From NCBI GenBank assembly GCA_023846275.1, contig CM043877.1, forward strand, positions 17,652,607-17,716,606: a stretch of 64,000 nucleotides of DNA. The letters run 5' to 3'. Below the pieces are notes generated by a model. The model was given only the letters and a program-made list of their open reading frames with translations, did no database searches and had not been told where the DNA came from. Each line of letters opens with the position of its first letter. The first letter of the stretch is position 1. Shown here piece by piece: positions 1-13,700 of the stretch. The position numbers and the translations under genes were made by a program. Source of the DNA: Vanilla planifolia. Taxonomy: Eukaryota; Streptophyta; Magnoliopsida; Asparagales; Orchidaceae.

Positions 1-268
1 TTTAGTTTCTTAAAAATGGTGAATACAAAGGCTCATGTAATGGTCAAAATGGATTATGAAGTCTTCATGATTATAAAACCTTAATGAAGAAGGCTAATCT
101 ATTGGTTATTACTTTAGATGATTTTCATTTGATCATTAAAGTTAATTTTTATAAGAAGTTTAAGATAGCCCTAATGTCTCACCTTGATGGCATTATAGTG
201 ATGCAACTCCTAACTTTGTCCTTTATTGTCATCAATATAGAGAGAAGAGAAATGAAAGGTAGAATAAG

Positions 269-3249
269 ATAGTGTTAAACCCTTAGTGTGTATTACTTAT
301 TTGATGAACAAGAAATCATCTTATTATTTCTAATGCTTTTTCTTAAGTGTTTTTGAGATTGTGCTTCTCAAGATCAAAGAGAGATTACTCAATTAGAAAA
401 CTTGATCTGATATTTTATGGAGTAATCTACTTTGAAAGACAAGGAGTGTTGATGACTTTGCTCAAGCTTGACTAAATTTTTAGATTTTGGAGCCAATCAA
501 GCTTCTCCTTGTAAGATGGCTAAATCACTTGGAGACCTTCATTTATATGTTACCTATAGTTTTATTGTTAAACACATCCTTTAAATGCTTATGTGATGTA
601 ATAAGGATTACATTATGTGTAATCATTTACTAAATATTGTTTTGGTATTGTTATGATCATTAAAACTATAATAAGACTTTATTAAATATCATTTCACATT
701 ATTGTAAGTCTTAAATAACTCTTAGTTTTGAAAAGTCTTGTTTAAAACTTTGTAAGTTCAATCCATGCTCTTCACTATTTTCTAATTATATTGTATGATT
801 ATCAGTATCATACTTATACCATCTATTTTTTGGCTTATATTTACACTTGAAAATGAACTAATGTCAAGACAATATAGGAATGATATTTCCAACATATAAG
901 TACAACTATTGGTTGAATTATGTATGAGTGCATAAAGTTAGTTAAACAAGGTAACATCTTATATGAATGTTGTTCAATCTATAAAAGTTGAGTTACATTG
1001 CATCGTATGTATATGAAGCTTGTTACATACAAATACAATGCTTATTTCTTCTTATGATTCCCAATAAGGTATGATCTTATTTTTTATATTATTACATTTA
1101 AATTCTATTAGTGTATTAAACTAGTGCTACATGTCATATGGCATGAAGTTTTTATGTCATAACTATGCATTCAAAGTGAAAATCATATAAACATACTTAT
1201 AGTGCATACTAGTATGATAACTATATCATACTAGTACAACCTCATCTTATTACTGTTTTGCACACCATATATCACGAAGAATTTTTCGTATTGTATGTTC
1301 ATTAATAGATATGAGTAAAACATTTTTTTGTATAAGAATATGAACCAATATATAAAATCATTTTATGTGTAATTATATTAATATATCAGTCTAATATGAT
1401 CACTATTAGACACAAACTTATCATCGTATGAATACAAAAATTATATTGTAAGAGTATATTCACCACTTAGTTTATGTTGCGCGTACTAAGACAATCTATA
1501 TATCAAACTAGAACAATAAGTGTTAAAATCATTAGATGATATATTTTTTGAATTCATCATTATTATATTATAATGATAATATATCATATTAGTACATTTT
1601 GCTCTTAAGACTTTTTGCAAATGTATGAGAATAATTTAAAAATGAACTCATATATTAAGCTTTGTATAAGTTATCACTTTCATGCAAATATGATAGTGTA
1701 TATAATATGAGTGATCTTAAAAAATTCATAGAGTATGATCAAAACATATGATGTTTTCCTGAGAGCTTGACTTTTGTAAAAATATGTATTATATGGTAGT
1801 GATCTTCCTTCAAACTAGTACAATCAATGTCAAACCTTAAGCACTACTTATTGTTTTAAACTTTTATAATACAAGAGTCATCTTAAACTTGTGCAACACG
1901 TCATTTTAAACCTAGTAGCATTAGTTGATAAAAGCTATGAGCTTCTTATACAATGTATTGTACTTTACACTTATGCATCACATAACATTTTTTCAAAATT
2001 TGGTTATAAGAGACTTTCTTCTAACCTAATATACAATGTCATCAATAGATATGTATGATACATTTTCATTATAAAATAAACTATTTAGACAAACACATCA
2101 TTGGGATAATCATTATAGGAACCTCTTTGTCATGATGCAATGTACTTCATTTACTAATACAATCTAAATAGTAAAAGCATAATAATTAGTTCACTCATTT
2201 CAAGAATGAGATTTTAGTCTTTTTAACTTCTTGGCTTGTATTTATTTCACACTCTTATATAAGCATAGAATACAAGAAGAAATTGATGATGCTTCAATTT
2301 GTAATACTTTATCAATTGATTTGCTTAGCAATATTCTTAACTTAAGATTAAAAGACTAGAATTCATTTGCAACATCATTCTAAGCTCAATTTGTATCTTA
2401 TTTTTTATTATTTTGGATAGGTAATACCTTATCACACTTGTTTAGTAGTTATGCCACATTTTATCTTGAACAATTGAGATGAGTTGTATAAATTATTATA
2501 ATGTTAATATTGTTATGTGTGCCTCATGTTGGGTTACTATTGTAAGCTCAGTAAAGTTTTATTGGTTAAGTTGATCATCTTTGGTTTGTGGGTTTTAGCC
2601 TACTAGCTAGTTAGGCAAAAGGGCATTGTGATAGTGGAAGCTTAACTAGGTCAATTATAGGTGGATGTAAGTAAAGATTTTATCAAATCACCTAAAAATC
2701 TTATCTCTCTTCTTTATATTAATATTTCTTACTTTACATACTTTATTAACTCTATTATTTTATAAAAAAATTATTACTATAAAAGAATTTTTTTAAAGCC
2801 AAATAATATTTTTTAAAACTTGATATAATAAGCATTAGATAAACAAGCAATCTTCACTATAAAAAGAACTTAAGTTAGTTTATTTTAGTTTGAGATTATG
2901 TGAAGACATCCATTGTAATATTATTTGTGATTCATTATAACTTAAGACTATGTAATCACAAAGAAACTTGGATTATTAAATTTAGCTTAAGTTTGTTAAA
3001 ATTGATTTGAGAAAGCAAAAGATTTCTATTATCATTTTATTTTGTGTTTGAAATTGAATTGAGCTACAATATTATCTCTTATTTGAATTTGAATTAGGTC
3101 AATAATATTTAAGATATTGAATTTCCTTAAGAAATATGGTATTTAACTTATCTTTGAAGTGAAATTATGTTTTGTGTATATACAATTCACTTGCCCACTT
3201 GTGGGCATCATAAGCTCCATATTTTCTACAAAAAATATTTATTTCAAAA
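269..3249. mobile_element. 2.98-kb AT-rich insertion in the gypsy element, flanked by ATAAG
   Basis: The gypsy reading is broken at 268 and resumes in the same frame sense at 3250. The 5-bp word ATAAG occurs on both sides (264-268 and 3250-3254), as expected of a target-site duplication made by an LTR-element integrase. The insert has no recognisable coding domain. It carries loosely repeated words such as ACTAGTAC and TATGATA, especially at 850-2200. Near-terminal TG (273) and CA (3245-3246) fit a solo LTR, but a few extra bases at each side leave the exact ends open. No terminal inverted repeats were seen, which argues against a cut-and-paste DNA transposon. Confidence 0.5.
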
Positions 3250-3267
3250 ATAAGGCTAGAAAAGGAG

Positions 3268-4130
3268 TTGAACTTAGGTGATGATACATTCCTTTCTACA
3301 TTGATTAAGATTAAGGAGGATAAAGTCATTGATGTACCTAATATACTTGTAGAATTTATTAAGAAATTTTTAGATGTCATACCTTTAATATTGCTTAAAA
3401 ATCTACCTCCAATGAGAGAGATTAATCACAAAATTAAGTTGCTTCTTAGTATTATTCCTCCTATATATTCCTCATACAATATTTCATTATTGGAGTTAGT
3501 AGAATTACACAAACAAATAATGGAATTGCTAGAAGCTAGCTTCATTCAACTATCTAAAGCTCCATATGATGCCCCTTGCTACTTCAAAGAAAGCAAGATA
3601 GTTTCTATAGATGTGCATTGACTATAGTGCATTGAACAAGGTGATGGTAAAGATTAATATTTAGTTCCTTTGGTGTAAGATTTGCTAGATTGATTATGCA
3701 AGGAAACAATGTTTACCAAGCTAGACTTCTAGTTAAGATATTAAAAAGTTAAAGTTGTGGTTGGAGATTAAGCCAAGACCACTTGTGTAACTCAATATGA
3801 CTAATTTGAGTTCATAGTCATGCCCTTTGGCTTAATGAATGCCCTCTCTACATTTTATAATTTAATAAAAAATATTCTTTATGGGTACTTTGATAAGTTT
3901 ATTGTGGTATACATGGATGATATTTTGATCTATAACAACTCTCTTGAAGAGCATATGATGCATTTTAAGGAAAGTATTGTCTTGGTTGAGGGAATTTTGC
4001 CTTTGTGTGAAGATGGAAAAGTGTGAATTTTTAAAGAAAAAAATCTTGTTTTTAAGACACTTGGTTAGTAATCACCAAGTAAGGATGGACCCAAGGAAGG
4101 GTGCAAGCCATTATGGATTGGCAAGCCCCA
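3268..4130 (+). pseudogene. Gypsy reverse transcriptase remnant
   Basis: An open stretch of 117 codons (3268-3621) matches the start of a gypsy reverse transcriptase: an LPP-R-E-H motif, then the S-KAP--AP block. A second stretch (3820-4026) holds the MPFGL block and the catalytic YMDD box at 3910-3921. Between them are in-frame stops. The polymerase active-site aspartates are still legible, but no intact enzyme can be made. Confidence 0.85.
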
Positions 4131-4329
4131 ACAAAGAACCTTAAATTGAGATATTTTCTTATTTTAATCAATTACTATCACAAATTCATTACTACATACT
4201 TAAAGAAGGCTACCCCATTGACTAATCTTTTGAAGAAAAGTGAGAGGTAAAATTGGTTTGAGTCTTATCAAGTGACTTTGACAAACTAAAGGCTTGCATT
4301 TCATCTAAACAAGTTATATTGTTTGGTAA

Positions 4330-4720
4330 CTTTGACCTACCTTTTGAGGTACATAAAGATTCATTAGACAAAGCTATTAGCATGGTCATGGTGTAGGAAG
4401 GTTATCATGTTGTTATTGAAAGTAGAAAGCTTACTATTGTGGAGCAAAAGTATTCAACACATAGAAAATACATTGTTGTAGTTATGCATTGTCTTCAAAT
4501 GTGGAGGGTATACTAACCATGAATTAAGTTCATTATACATACTAACAACTTGTCAATGCATTCTTCAAAACTCAAAAAAAGTTATCTTCAAAGCAAGCCT
4601 ATTGATAATAATTCTTGACAGAATATAACATTGCATAAGAGCGCCAACCTAATAGACACAATCAGGTTACTAATGCATTAATCCAAAAAGAGGCATTTTC
4701 TATGGTTTATGTTGTTAAGT
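4330..4720 (+). pseudogene. Gypsy RNase H remnant
   Basis: The translation shows the L-FEVH-D--DKAI start typical of Ty3/gypsy RNase H, then an ESRKL block, a YSTH-K block, and a tail resembling the RNase H to integrase linker. Stops and frame changes interrupt it. It follows the reverse transcriptase directly, as in other chromoviruses. Confidence 0.7.
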
Positions 4721-4849
4721 AGGTGTAAAAAATATGATATATAAAATCTAGGATACTACTTCTAACGATGAGGTTTTTGGTAATCTATTGGAGCAGTTCT
4801 AATATAAGTTTGTTCAAAAAAATTTGATTGAGGACGGACTCTTAATATC

Positions 4850-5800
4850 CAAAGGTGTTAGATTATTTGTCCCTTCTGGAAATGACTTATAAAGAGAGCT
4901 ACTCAAATGTTATATGATCCACAATAGGCTAGACATCTTGGCAAGCAGAGGATGACGACCCTCTTATCTCCTTTTTATTATTGGCTTAAGAAGGAGGCTG
5001 ATATTAAGCTTTATAGCAAGACTTGTTTGGTATTCTAGTAAGACAAGTCTAAGAAAAAGAAGAAACCAAGTTTGCTGCAACGTCTTCCAATTCTAGAAAA
5101 TTCATAGGTATCAATTTCCATGGACTTCATTAGTAGGTTTCCAAAGATAATTGAGATGACTTTAGTGGCAGTGGTTGTTGATCACTTCTCAAAGTATATA
5201 GTATTTCTTATGGACCATTCATCTTGTTCATCAAATGTTGTTGATGACTTATACAATGACCATATGGTTAAGTATTTTGGCATGCTTGAAGACATTACAA
5301 GTGATCAGAACATCATATTTATAGGAAGGTTTTAGACTTCATGGTTTAGCATGATAAAAATTATCTATAATTCTTCATAACCAATCGATCACAAACTAAT
5401 ACAAAAATAAAGAGGATAAATCAATTACTAGAAGAATATTTGAGATATTATGACTTAACAAGTTAGAAGAATTGGTTGGATTTATTAGATAGTGCACAGT
5501 TTTTCTATAACTTGCATAAGTTCTTATCAATTGAGCTAACTCCTTTTAAATTGATTTTGAGATAACAAAACAATACTCTCTCAGAAATTACACACAAACA
5601 TCTAATGGAAGTTTCCTACAATAAATAAGTATGCTAAAGACAAGCAAATGATGCTTAACAAAATTTTCGACAACTTTAGGAAAACTGGTAGAATGATGAA
5701 GTTGTATGTCGATCAAAGGCATAGTTGGGTTGAGTTCAATGTAGGAAACAAGATTCTATTGAAGTTAACTCTAGAGATTTAGAGGAAAATCAATAGCTAA
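4850..5800 (+). pseudogene. Gypsy integrase remnant
   Basis: A GKQRM-T zinc-finger-side block lies near 4940. The catalytic core opens at 5120 with a 71-codon stretch: MDFIS at its start, VVVDHFSKY in the middle, and a SDQN block holding the second catalytic aspartate. The segment after 5335 is shifted and carries stops, so the catalytic glutamate region is only partly readable. This places the element in Ty3/gypsy rather than copia, since integrase follows RNase H. Confidence 0.8.
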
Positions 5801-6180
5801 TTTAGCAGCATCGACTGATTTCAAAATACGATGGACCAATTGAAATGATTCAAAAGGTTGATAATGTGGCTTATCGATTGAACTTATTAAAAAAACTCAA
5901 ACTCCACCCAACCTTTCATGTGAGCTTCTTAAAGAATTATCATGAAGATGAGGAAAAACCCTCAAAGTACAAGACCAAGTGTGCTCCACCTCTTATGCAA
6001 CAATAGTTTGACTTAGATATGAAAAAGATCCTAGATAATAATACCATTAGGTAAAGTAAGAAGACCAATATTAAAGAGGAAAGAAAAATCAAGGAGTTAA
6101 AACATCGTGGGAGAAGAAAACTACTCTATGGCAATTTGAGAAGTAGATTATTGAGTATATTTTAACAAAGATGCCAGTTC
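5800..6180 (+). pseudogene. Chromodomain-like C-terminal remnant of the gypsy integrase
   Basis: The reading FHVSFLK then YHEDEE, followed by a basic-rich stretch with a PPL motif, matches the linker before the chromodomain in chromoviruses. The chromodomain itself is decayed, with a stop inside. Chromodomains steer integration toward marked heterochromatin; that role is known for the family and not shown here. The element ends at a purine-rich tract near 6184-6195. Confidence 0.65.
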
Positions 6181-6195
6181 TTCTAACGAGGGAGG

Positions 6196-8970
6196 TTTAT
6201 TATCCATTTAGCTTCAATGAACTTCTACAATGATCGTATAATTGTCATCAAGAGAATTTGTGTCCACCTCGCCTATTTATTAACTTCAAATTTCTTTCTA
6301 ATTAGGAATATTTAAAAAATAGATAGAGTTGACATATTAAGATGATACAAAAGACTTATTCAAGTAAAGAATAATGATTGATTATCTTCTAATCTTCTGA
6401 TAATTCAAATTTTTAACTCATTAGAGATTCTGATTTTAGAAAATAAATGGATAAAGCCTCTTCTAAAAACTATTTATTTTTTCATATACATGTAATTATT
6501 TTATCAACTATACATCAATAATAATATATATCAACCAAATTTATCTATTACTAAAATATAATATCTCTATAAAATCATATTCTCATGAGAAAATCAATAA
6601 TATCAGGAGAAATAATATCATCATAGTGAAACTATATTACCACAAACAAAAATCATATTATCACAAAAAAATCACATCAGAGTCCTCAAATATCTATATA
6701 TAGGCATTCATATTAAAATTTATAGTATTATCATTATTTATAAGGTAAACTATTTTTAGTTCTTAATTTCTACACTTGTACCTCTAAATATCCTCATTTA
6801 ATAGGTACTTGTATCTTATTCTATTATATAAATAAAGGAATAAGTATAATGACTTAATATATAAACTAATATCATAAATAAATTGGTAAAAAAATAAATA
6901 AAAAATACAATATACTTGATCTCAAGTATTATGATAATACATGATATTAAGAGAAGAAAAAATCATGTCTTTGTAACTCTCTAAGCATATAACAAAAGTA
7001 CTTTTGAATATAATAAAAACATGTTATAACTTTTAATTTTTAAAGCACAATATTTTTTGTATTCCCTTTTTTCTTATAAATAATTTGTATAAATACTTAC
7101 ATGCAAACTTGTTTATCGAATCTAATTAAATCTTAATTTTTCTCATTTTTTATTCAACATTTTTTAAAAATAATAAAGGTCTAAATTTCCATACCCCTCA
7201 ATAGCTGTTATCTCTTGATCCTAATATTATATATCCTAACATCTCATCATATTCATTACTAGATCACATAATAAGTAATGATTGTTAGACCATACAATAA
7301 GTAACGTATATATATATCATCACTATAAACCTCAATCGTCATATCACACTACAAGTAGTAGCTCCTGATCACACAATAGAAAGCTCAATCAGTAAGATAT
7401 AATACCAGTACTACCAATACCACCATATCATATAGTAAGAAGTAGCCATCATATTACACAATAAGTAGTATATATATATATATCATCACTATATATCTCA
7501 ATTATAATATCACACAAGGGATGGTCACCATATCACACAGTAAACGACAGCTTTTGATCACACAACAGATAACTCAATCATCGAGGTCTAATGTTAATGA
7601 TACCATTATCGTTAGATTACACACCAAGTGGTAGCCATAATATCACACAACAAGCTGCATTATAAAATAAGGCTATAAGAGAAACATATTTTTTTATATT
7701 GCTTATTTTTCATATAATATTAAGCTTAAAATAAAAATTCTTTTAGTCACTTTTTTCTCTATTTTTAATATATCACAAAATAATTTTTATCAATAAATAA
7801 ATCATTCTTAGTTATGAACACATATATATACATATATCATTTAATTTATCCCTTTATTATAGACACATAATAATGTATTATTTAACATTAATTATAAATG
7901 AATGTAAATTCTTCCATATGCTATGTCACATTACTCATATTGAATTATGTAATACACAGGACATAAAAAATGATTATTCATATAAAAAATCTCAACAAGG
8001 TAATTATATAAAGAATTCACTATTTACATCATAATTTTATTAAGTTTATCTATCTAAATCTTTAAAGACTACTCTAACATCAATTCTTCTTTTTTTTCTC
8101 TTATGACACATAGCCAACTATTATGGATACTTTCCTTAAAAGTTCACATAAATCACACAATGATTTAATAAATTATTTCATATTTTTGTATCAAATCTTT
8201 ATCTCATAATTATTATAATTTATTTATAATATAATTAAATGAAACTCAAAATTTATAACATCAAGATTAAAAATTAAATGATTTATCTCTTCTTACTGCT
8301 AAAATTCATAACAAAAGTGTTTGAGTAATGCTTTTTCTTGTTCCTTAATAATATAACTCCATAATTTTGTTATCCCTATTTTGAGTTATAATAATAACTT
8401 CTACAATACATGCATAAACGGTGAGATTTGTCCAAATAAATTTCTAGTATCTCTTCTTCTCTACTTTACTTAACCTATAAATTACATTGAAGGAACTCAC
8501 AATGTCACTGATGGTTTTTGAAACTTACAAACGCTCACGATCCTTTATATTATGTAACTCAATTAGGTAAATTAATCTTGATTAATCCAAAAATAAATAA
8601 GAAAGGACACTTAAGAGGTTTGGAATATTCCCACAAAGTAACAAATTTTTAACATTAGACTCATCGTCGTTGCCGAAGATCACTGGATGCCTTAGCCTCT
8701 TTGCTCGACATCACTCATCAAAAAGATATTGAAATTCTTATGTCACAAAATCCTTTGTGACATTTTTTCTTTTTAATTCCCTTCATTCCTCATTGAAATT
8801 TATAAGAATTTTCTCCTTCAAAAATGGTTTCAAGGGGATGTTTTGCGATAGATTTAAAAGTGAAAGGGAATTAGGGTTACATGAGGGATAGTGAGGAAGC
8901 AATTTTTTTTAATAATAAAAGAAATTTAAAATGAAAATTTACTTAAAAAATAATTATGATATTATTTCTT
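6196..8970 (+). repeat. Probable 3' LTR of the gypsy element (~2.8 kb, end uncertain)
   Basis: This stretch starts right after the polypurine tract and has no coding signal. It contains an irregular tandem array (7240-7660) and then, about 1 kb later, a less AT-rich patch (8640-8900). The same order appears inverted inside the copia element at 14042-17365, which suggests one long-LTR family in two copies. Tekay-type chromoviruses are known for LTRs of several kilobases. The 5' LTR is outside the window, so the right border is an estimate. Confidence 0.4.
7240..7660. repeat. Irregular tandem array with a CACACAATAAGTAG-type core
   Basis: Variants of the core (ATCACACAATAAGTAG, often followed by TAGC) recur at about 7265, 7290, 7343, 7370, 7425, 7452, 7508, 7530, 7558 and 7634. 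Spacing alternates between roughly 25 and 55 bases, giving a composite unit near 80. The core is the reverse complement of the GCTACTTATTGTGTGAT core in the 15540-16200 array. It is a degenerate minisatellite; lack of constant spacers and any cas gene rules out CRISPR. Confidence 0.7.
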
Positions 8971-11080
8971 TCGATAATTTATAAAATTTCAAATGGTTTT
9001 CAAAAATTACAATAAACATACAATTGTATTTCTGATGATATGCTTTTTCTAAAAATGTATTCACAATCAAATTATGATATACTTTTTTAGACATATAAAA
9101 ATCATATTATTATATCTTATTTTAGATAATTCTCTAGTAAGCATCTAGATTATACATAATGTTAATGTAATAAAACATAGATCGTTATAATTTGGAAATT
9201 CAATAGTTAAGAAAGTTAGAGGAATTTTTCACAAAATTTGAATTAGCTATTCTTGTAACATATAAATAGGTGCTAAATAGGTTCTTTAGAACCACCATTA
9301 TATATGTGTATACTCTATATCTTGTACATTGTTTACCTTAGTGAAATATAGAAAATGCAAAGTTTTTCTCAACCATAATCTCACATAACTTGTGCATTTG
9401 TGAGTTTCAAAGATGTTGGACTAGGAAGCATAGTTTGTAATCATCACACTAAAAGAGGATTATTGCAAAAGCTCGAGTTTGTAACAATCAGCCCAATGAC
9501 ACTTACTTGGATATGTAGTTAGAATTTTAAGAGTCATATTTTCATTAAGATAAGAATTGGTTAAGTCATTTTTATCTTTTTATGTTAAGTTTATGAATAA
9601 CTTGAAAGCCTTTTAATGAATTAAAATAAAGTTTTGAAGAGTTTTTAGTCTAAGAGAGCTCACACCCTATGTCTTGAAGAGCACAACCCTACTTAAAAGA
9701 GTAAGATTTATCTTCATTATCTATTATCCTTATCCTCATTCTATTATAAGGGTTTCTCTTCTATTCTTGTCCCCAAACTTAACATCTAATATTTGACTAA
9801 ATTATAAATTAATATTTTGGAAATGTTTGATTTGAACTTAGGTGCTAAATTATTTGTTATAATGCAATATCTCTTATATGGCTTCACACATTTAATATAC
9901 AAATTTTCATTTAAGCTTTTACATTTCAGATACAAAGAATCTTATAAAAATTTTAAAATTTGTTAAATTAATTTAGAAAATAGTTATAAGGCATAAAAAT
10001 AAAATAAATATGAGAATAAGATTAAAAATATTATTAAAAAATAGATAATGTCCTAATGGATTTGATTAAATAAGAAGAATCCTGAAAGGTGTAACTTGAA
10101 GACAAATTATTTTAGAAGTATACAACTTGATAGTGAGAGAATTAGCTTATTGTGGTAATTGATAATAATGTCTTAAGACTTATGAAATTAAAAAAAGGAT
10201 TAAGGAACCAATAAAGTGAAAAAAATGATATAAAAGGATGTTTAAGAAAATTCTTATATTATATGCATAGATATTTTGACATTCTTTACTTATTTTATTT
10301 ATTTTCTTATGATGATATTAACCAAATGTGAGATTTAACTCAAAAATTACATTAATTTACATGCACATGTAGATGATATACTCAGTCAATGTCAATCGGC
10401 ATAGCTTTATTTAATATTAATAAATTTAGGTCATATTGATGTACTCTATTAGAGCTAAAGGGATAAGAAATAGAGATATAACTTAGCTAAGTATTTTTTA
10501 CTCAAATTGTTTTGTATATCATGTTTAAAATATAATCATTTGATTTATATGTGATGTTATTCAATAAAAAAACTAATATGAGATAATATGTTGTAATAGT
10601 ATAATAATGTTAACTCTAGTTGAAAACATCATTATATTGCCAAACATTTTATGTTAAGTTCAATATTTATAACTTCAATAGTAATATGATTTCTTAATTT
10701 AATCTTAAAATTAATAAGTAGGATTATTGATAATTATTTTAAAAATTAACTAAACTTCTTAATTCAATATTTTAAGAGATTTTATATTAGGAGAGATAAT
10801 ATTAAAAAAATTAATTAAAACTTTTCTACATTGATGTATTTATACAACCATATAAACAAGAATTTTATGGCTTTATTTTTGTTAGAAAAATTGTTTGATT
10901 ATGCATATAGGTATATATTAAATAGTTTATTAAAAAATAATTTAAAATCATAAAATAAACTTATATATATATATACATATATTTCTATTCATTTAATAAG
11001 TATATTTTCTAAATTATATAGTTAAATTTTCAGAAGCTGTTAAAATAGGTGTCTATTTTAACAACGCGCAGTCGTCCTCC
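8971..11080. other. AT-rich spacer, with an LTR-like promoter patch at 9240-9370
   Basis: No gene was recognised here. At 9261-9275 there is a TATA-type box (CATATAAATAGGTGC), followed about 100 bases later by text of the kind found at the transcribed edge of copia LTRs. No primer-binding site or coding domain follows, so it may be a decayed LTR fragment. 9780-11040 is plain AT-rich sequence with short ATATAT runs near 10960. Confidence 0.4.
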
Positions 11081-11087
11081 TATAAAT
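11081..11087 (+). promoter_or_regulatory. TATA box of the GGPPS pseudogene
   Basis: TATAAAT preceded by CC lies 209 bases before the likely old start codon at 11296. A retained core promoter suggests that the pseudogene arose from a DNA-level copy or from a decayed resident gene, not from reverse-transcribed mRNA. Confidence 0.45.
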
Positions 11088-11897
11088 CTAAAACAAAAAT
11101 AAATACGTGTCTATTTCTGATCCCTCCATTTCCCTGGGTCAAAAAATCCCTGCCCGTACATCGAACCACGTCTTCACAACGCTCTTCGTCTCCATCAGTT
11201 CTACGGGTACCAAATATCCTGGAGCCTCGGTTCCTTCAGAAAAAATCTATAAATTCCATCTCCAAAGACTGGGGCAAAGCATTCTATGGATACATATGGC
11301 TTCCTTCCTCTCTTCTTCATCGTTCTCTTCCTCTAAAACCCTTCTCTCCTCTCCGAGCCCCATCATGCATCCCATCATCTGTAACCTTTAGTTAAGCAGC
11401 AGTATACCCACAACTGCCAAGGCAGAGGAGACACTGGCATGAGCCCCTCGACGCCTTCCACGAAAGCCTCCACGCCAACATACACTACTCATTAGTCGGC
11501 GGTGGGAAGCGCGCTCGCCCCGTGCTCTGCCTTGCCCCATGAAACCTTGCCGGCGGTGACGAGGCCCAAGCTCTCCCCACTGCCTGCGCCGTCGAGATGG
11601 TCCACACAGTGTCTCTCATCTACGACGACCTCCCCTGCATAAACGACGACGAGTTTTGCCGCGGGATGCCCACGTGCTACATCGCTTTCGGCGAGAGCAT
11701 CGCCGGTGACGCCCCTCGCCGCGCTCTCCTTCGGCCGCCTAGCTAACCGATCCAATTACCCCTCGGGTGCATCCCCGCCGTTTCTCGTCCGCGCCATGGC
11801 TGAGTACGCACTATGCGTTAGCACTGAGAGACTCATGGCGGGGTAGGCCATCCACATCGAGTCGACCAGCCTCCTGAAACCTTTGGGTATGGACTAT

Positions 11898-12242
11898 TGC
11901 CCAAAGAGTACTTCAAATAATATTACGTGTTTAAGGTAGAAGATGAATAATAAGGAATAAAAATTAAATCTTTTTACTATTTCATGTAAATATAATGTTA
12001 TAATTACATAATTAAAATCTAAGAGACTTTTAGATTTAAATAAATTTTTATCACAACTAATCCAATACAAATAATAATTTAACTAAATTTAATCACTATT
12101 ATCAAAAACTTCTTACAACAACTAATTTTAACCAACTATATTATTTATAACAAACTTTAATTATAATCACTTAATTTTCTAAATATTTCATTTATGAAAA
12201 TTAGGTTTGATTATATTTTTTAATTAAGTTCATTTTTTAACA
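11898..12242 (-). repeat. Copia copy 1, 3' LTR
   Basis: It starts TG, ends TTAACA, and aligns by eye with 19609-19968 over its full length, including the shared TAATTTAACTAAATTTAATC block. It is followed inward by TCCCCCTT, the complement of a polypurine tract. The two LTRs differ at many sites, so the insertion is old. Confidence 0.8.
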
Positions 12243-12999
12243 CTCCCCCTTAAACTTAATTTTCTTTCATATATTATTCAAAGAATGCTCTTGAATTTAT
12301 TGAAAATGTCCACCTTAAGTGGTTTAGTAAAAATGTAAGCAACTTAATATTGTGTCTTTACATAAGTTAACTCTACATTTTTGTTATTCACATACTCACG
12401 AACAAAATAAAAACGAATATCAATATATTTGCTTCTTGTAAGATATACTAGATTCTTTCCTAAAGTAATAAAATATTTATTATCAATATAATTTTTTTTG
12501 TATTCTCTTACAGTTTTTTTAATCTCTTTTAGTAATCTTTGAAATCATATAGCATGAATAACATGAGCAGAATCTGCAACATATTTTGCTTCACAAGTTG
12601 AAAATGTGACAATATATTGCATTTTAAACATCCATAAGAATGTAGTATTTTTAATATAAAAGGCAAATCCATCAATACATTTTTTATCATATATGTCTCC
12701 AACCACATCACTATGTGAGTATGTAACAAGTTGAAATATATTAAAACATAAATAAAATATTCCAAAAGTAAGAGTACATTAGATGTAGTGCAAAATCCTT
12801 TTTGTCACTTTCTAATATCGTTCTTTTGATTCATCCATAAATCAACTTACCAATCTAATTACATAAAGAATGTCTGGCCTTATCAAGTAAAATATCATAA
12901 ATATCCTATCCTATAAAATTATTATAAATAGTGAGATTTATTATATTGCCTTTATCATATTATGATAATTTTACTCCATAATCAACTAATGTATTGATT

Positions 13000-13700
13000 G
13001 GATTAGAATCTTTCATCTTAAACATTTTAAGAATCTCTTTGACAAAATACTCTTATGTGACAAATATTACTTTCTCAAGTTGTTTAATTTTTAATCTAAG
13101 AAAATAAGACATTAAACTCATATTTATCATTTCAAACTTCTTTATCATAACTTTTTTTGAATTCTTTAATTAATTTTGAAGAATTTTCTAAAAAAATTAA
13201 AGTCAACCATATACAAAGAAACAAATAATATTTATCATTTCTTTCATTTCATATATAAAGTTTGTTCATATAGATATTGAATCAATCGAATGTTTTTAAA
13301 ATATGAGTCAATTCTTGAGTTCCAAACTAATAGTGCTTGTTTTAAACCAGAAAGTGTTTTCTTTTATTTCAAAACTTTTCTTTCTTGTCCCTTTTTCATA
13401 TAATCCATAAGTTGTTCAATATAAACATCTTCCTCCAAATAGTCATTTAAAAAAGTTGACTTTACATCAAGTTGAAAAACTTGTCATTTATTTTGAGTCA
13501 CTATTGCAAGTATCAATCGAATAGATTCTATTCGAGCAATAGAAGTAAAGACTTCATTGTAATCAATCATAACCTTTTGAGTATAACCTTTTATAACAGA
13601 CCTTGTCTTATATTTTTCAATTTCATTGTATATTCTTCTTAACTTTATAAACCCACTTTATACCCATGGGTTTATGTTCCTTTGATAAATTAGTAAACTC
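13000..13700 (-). pseudogene. Copia copy 1 reverse transcriptase remnant
   Basis: On the minus strand the translation gives the copia landmarks KGYTQ, IDYNEVF, ARIESIRLILAI, then QLDVKS-FLN-YLEEDVY, and a KKTLSGLKQA block. Several stops interrupt it. RNase H similarity continues to about 12500, where a short open stretch (12529-12765) is the best preserved piece. Confidence 0.8.

Larger units (their letters stand above)
1..6195 (+). mobile_element. Decayed Ty3/gypsy chromovirus (Tekay/Reina-like), 5' end outside the window
   Basis: A + strand LTR retrotransposon body in the usual Ty3/gypsy order: protease end, reverse transcriptase, RNase H, integrase, chromodomain. The 1-268 segment resembles the protease region (a DDF-type motif followed by a hydrophobic stretch). 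Coding resumes at about 3250, after a 2.98-kb insertion. Many in-frame stops and frameshifts show that it is dead. It is not a caulimovirus, because an integrase and a chromodomain-like tail follow RNase H. The polypurine tract lies near 6184-6195. Clade assignment is by eye from domain order and the chromodomain. Confidence 0.85.

Noticed and set aside
3268-5335. Possible endogenous banana streak-type pararetrovirus
   Set aside because: Integrase and a chromodomain-like tail follow RNase H, and the copia elements have integrase before reverse transcriptase. No movement-protein or coat region of a pararetrovirus was seen.
11492-11755. 87-codon minus-strand frame
   Set aside because: It is the antisense shadow of the GGPPS Asp-rich region.
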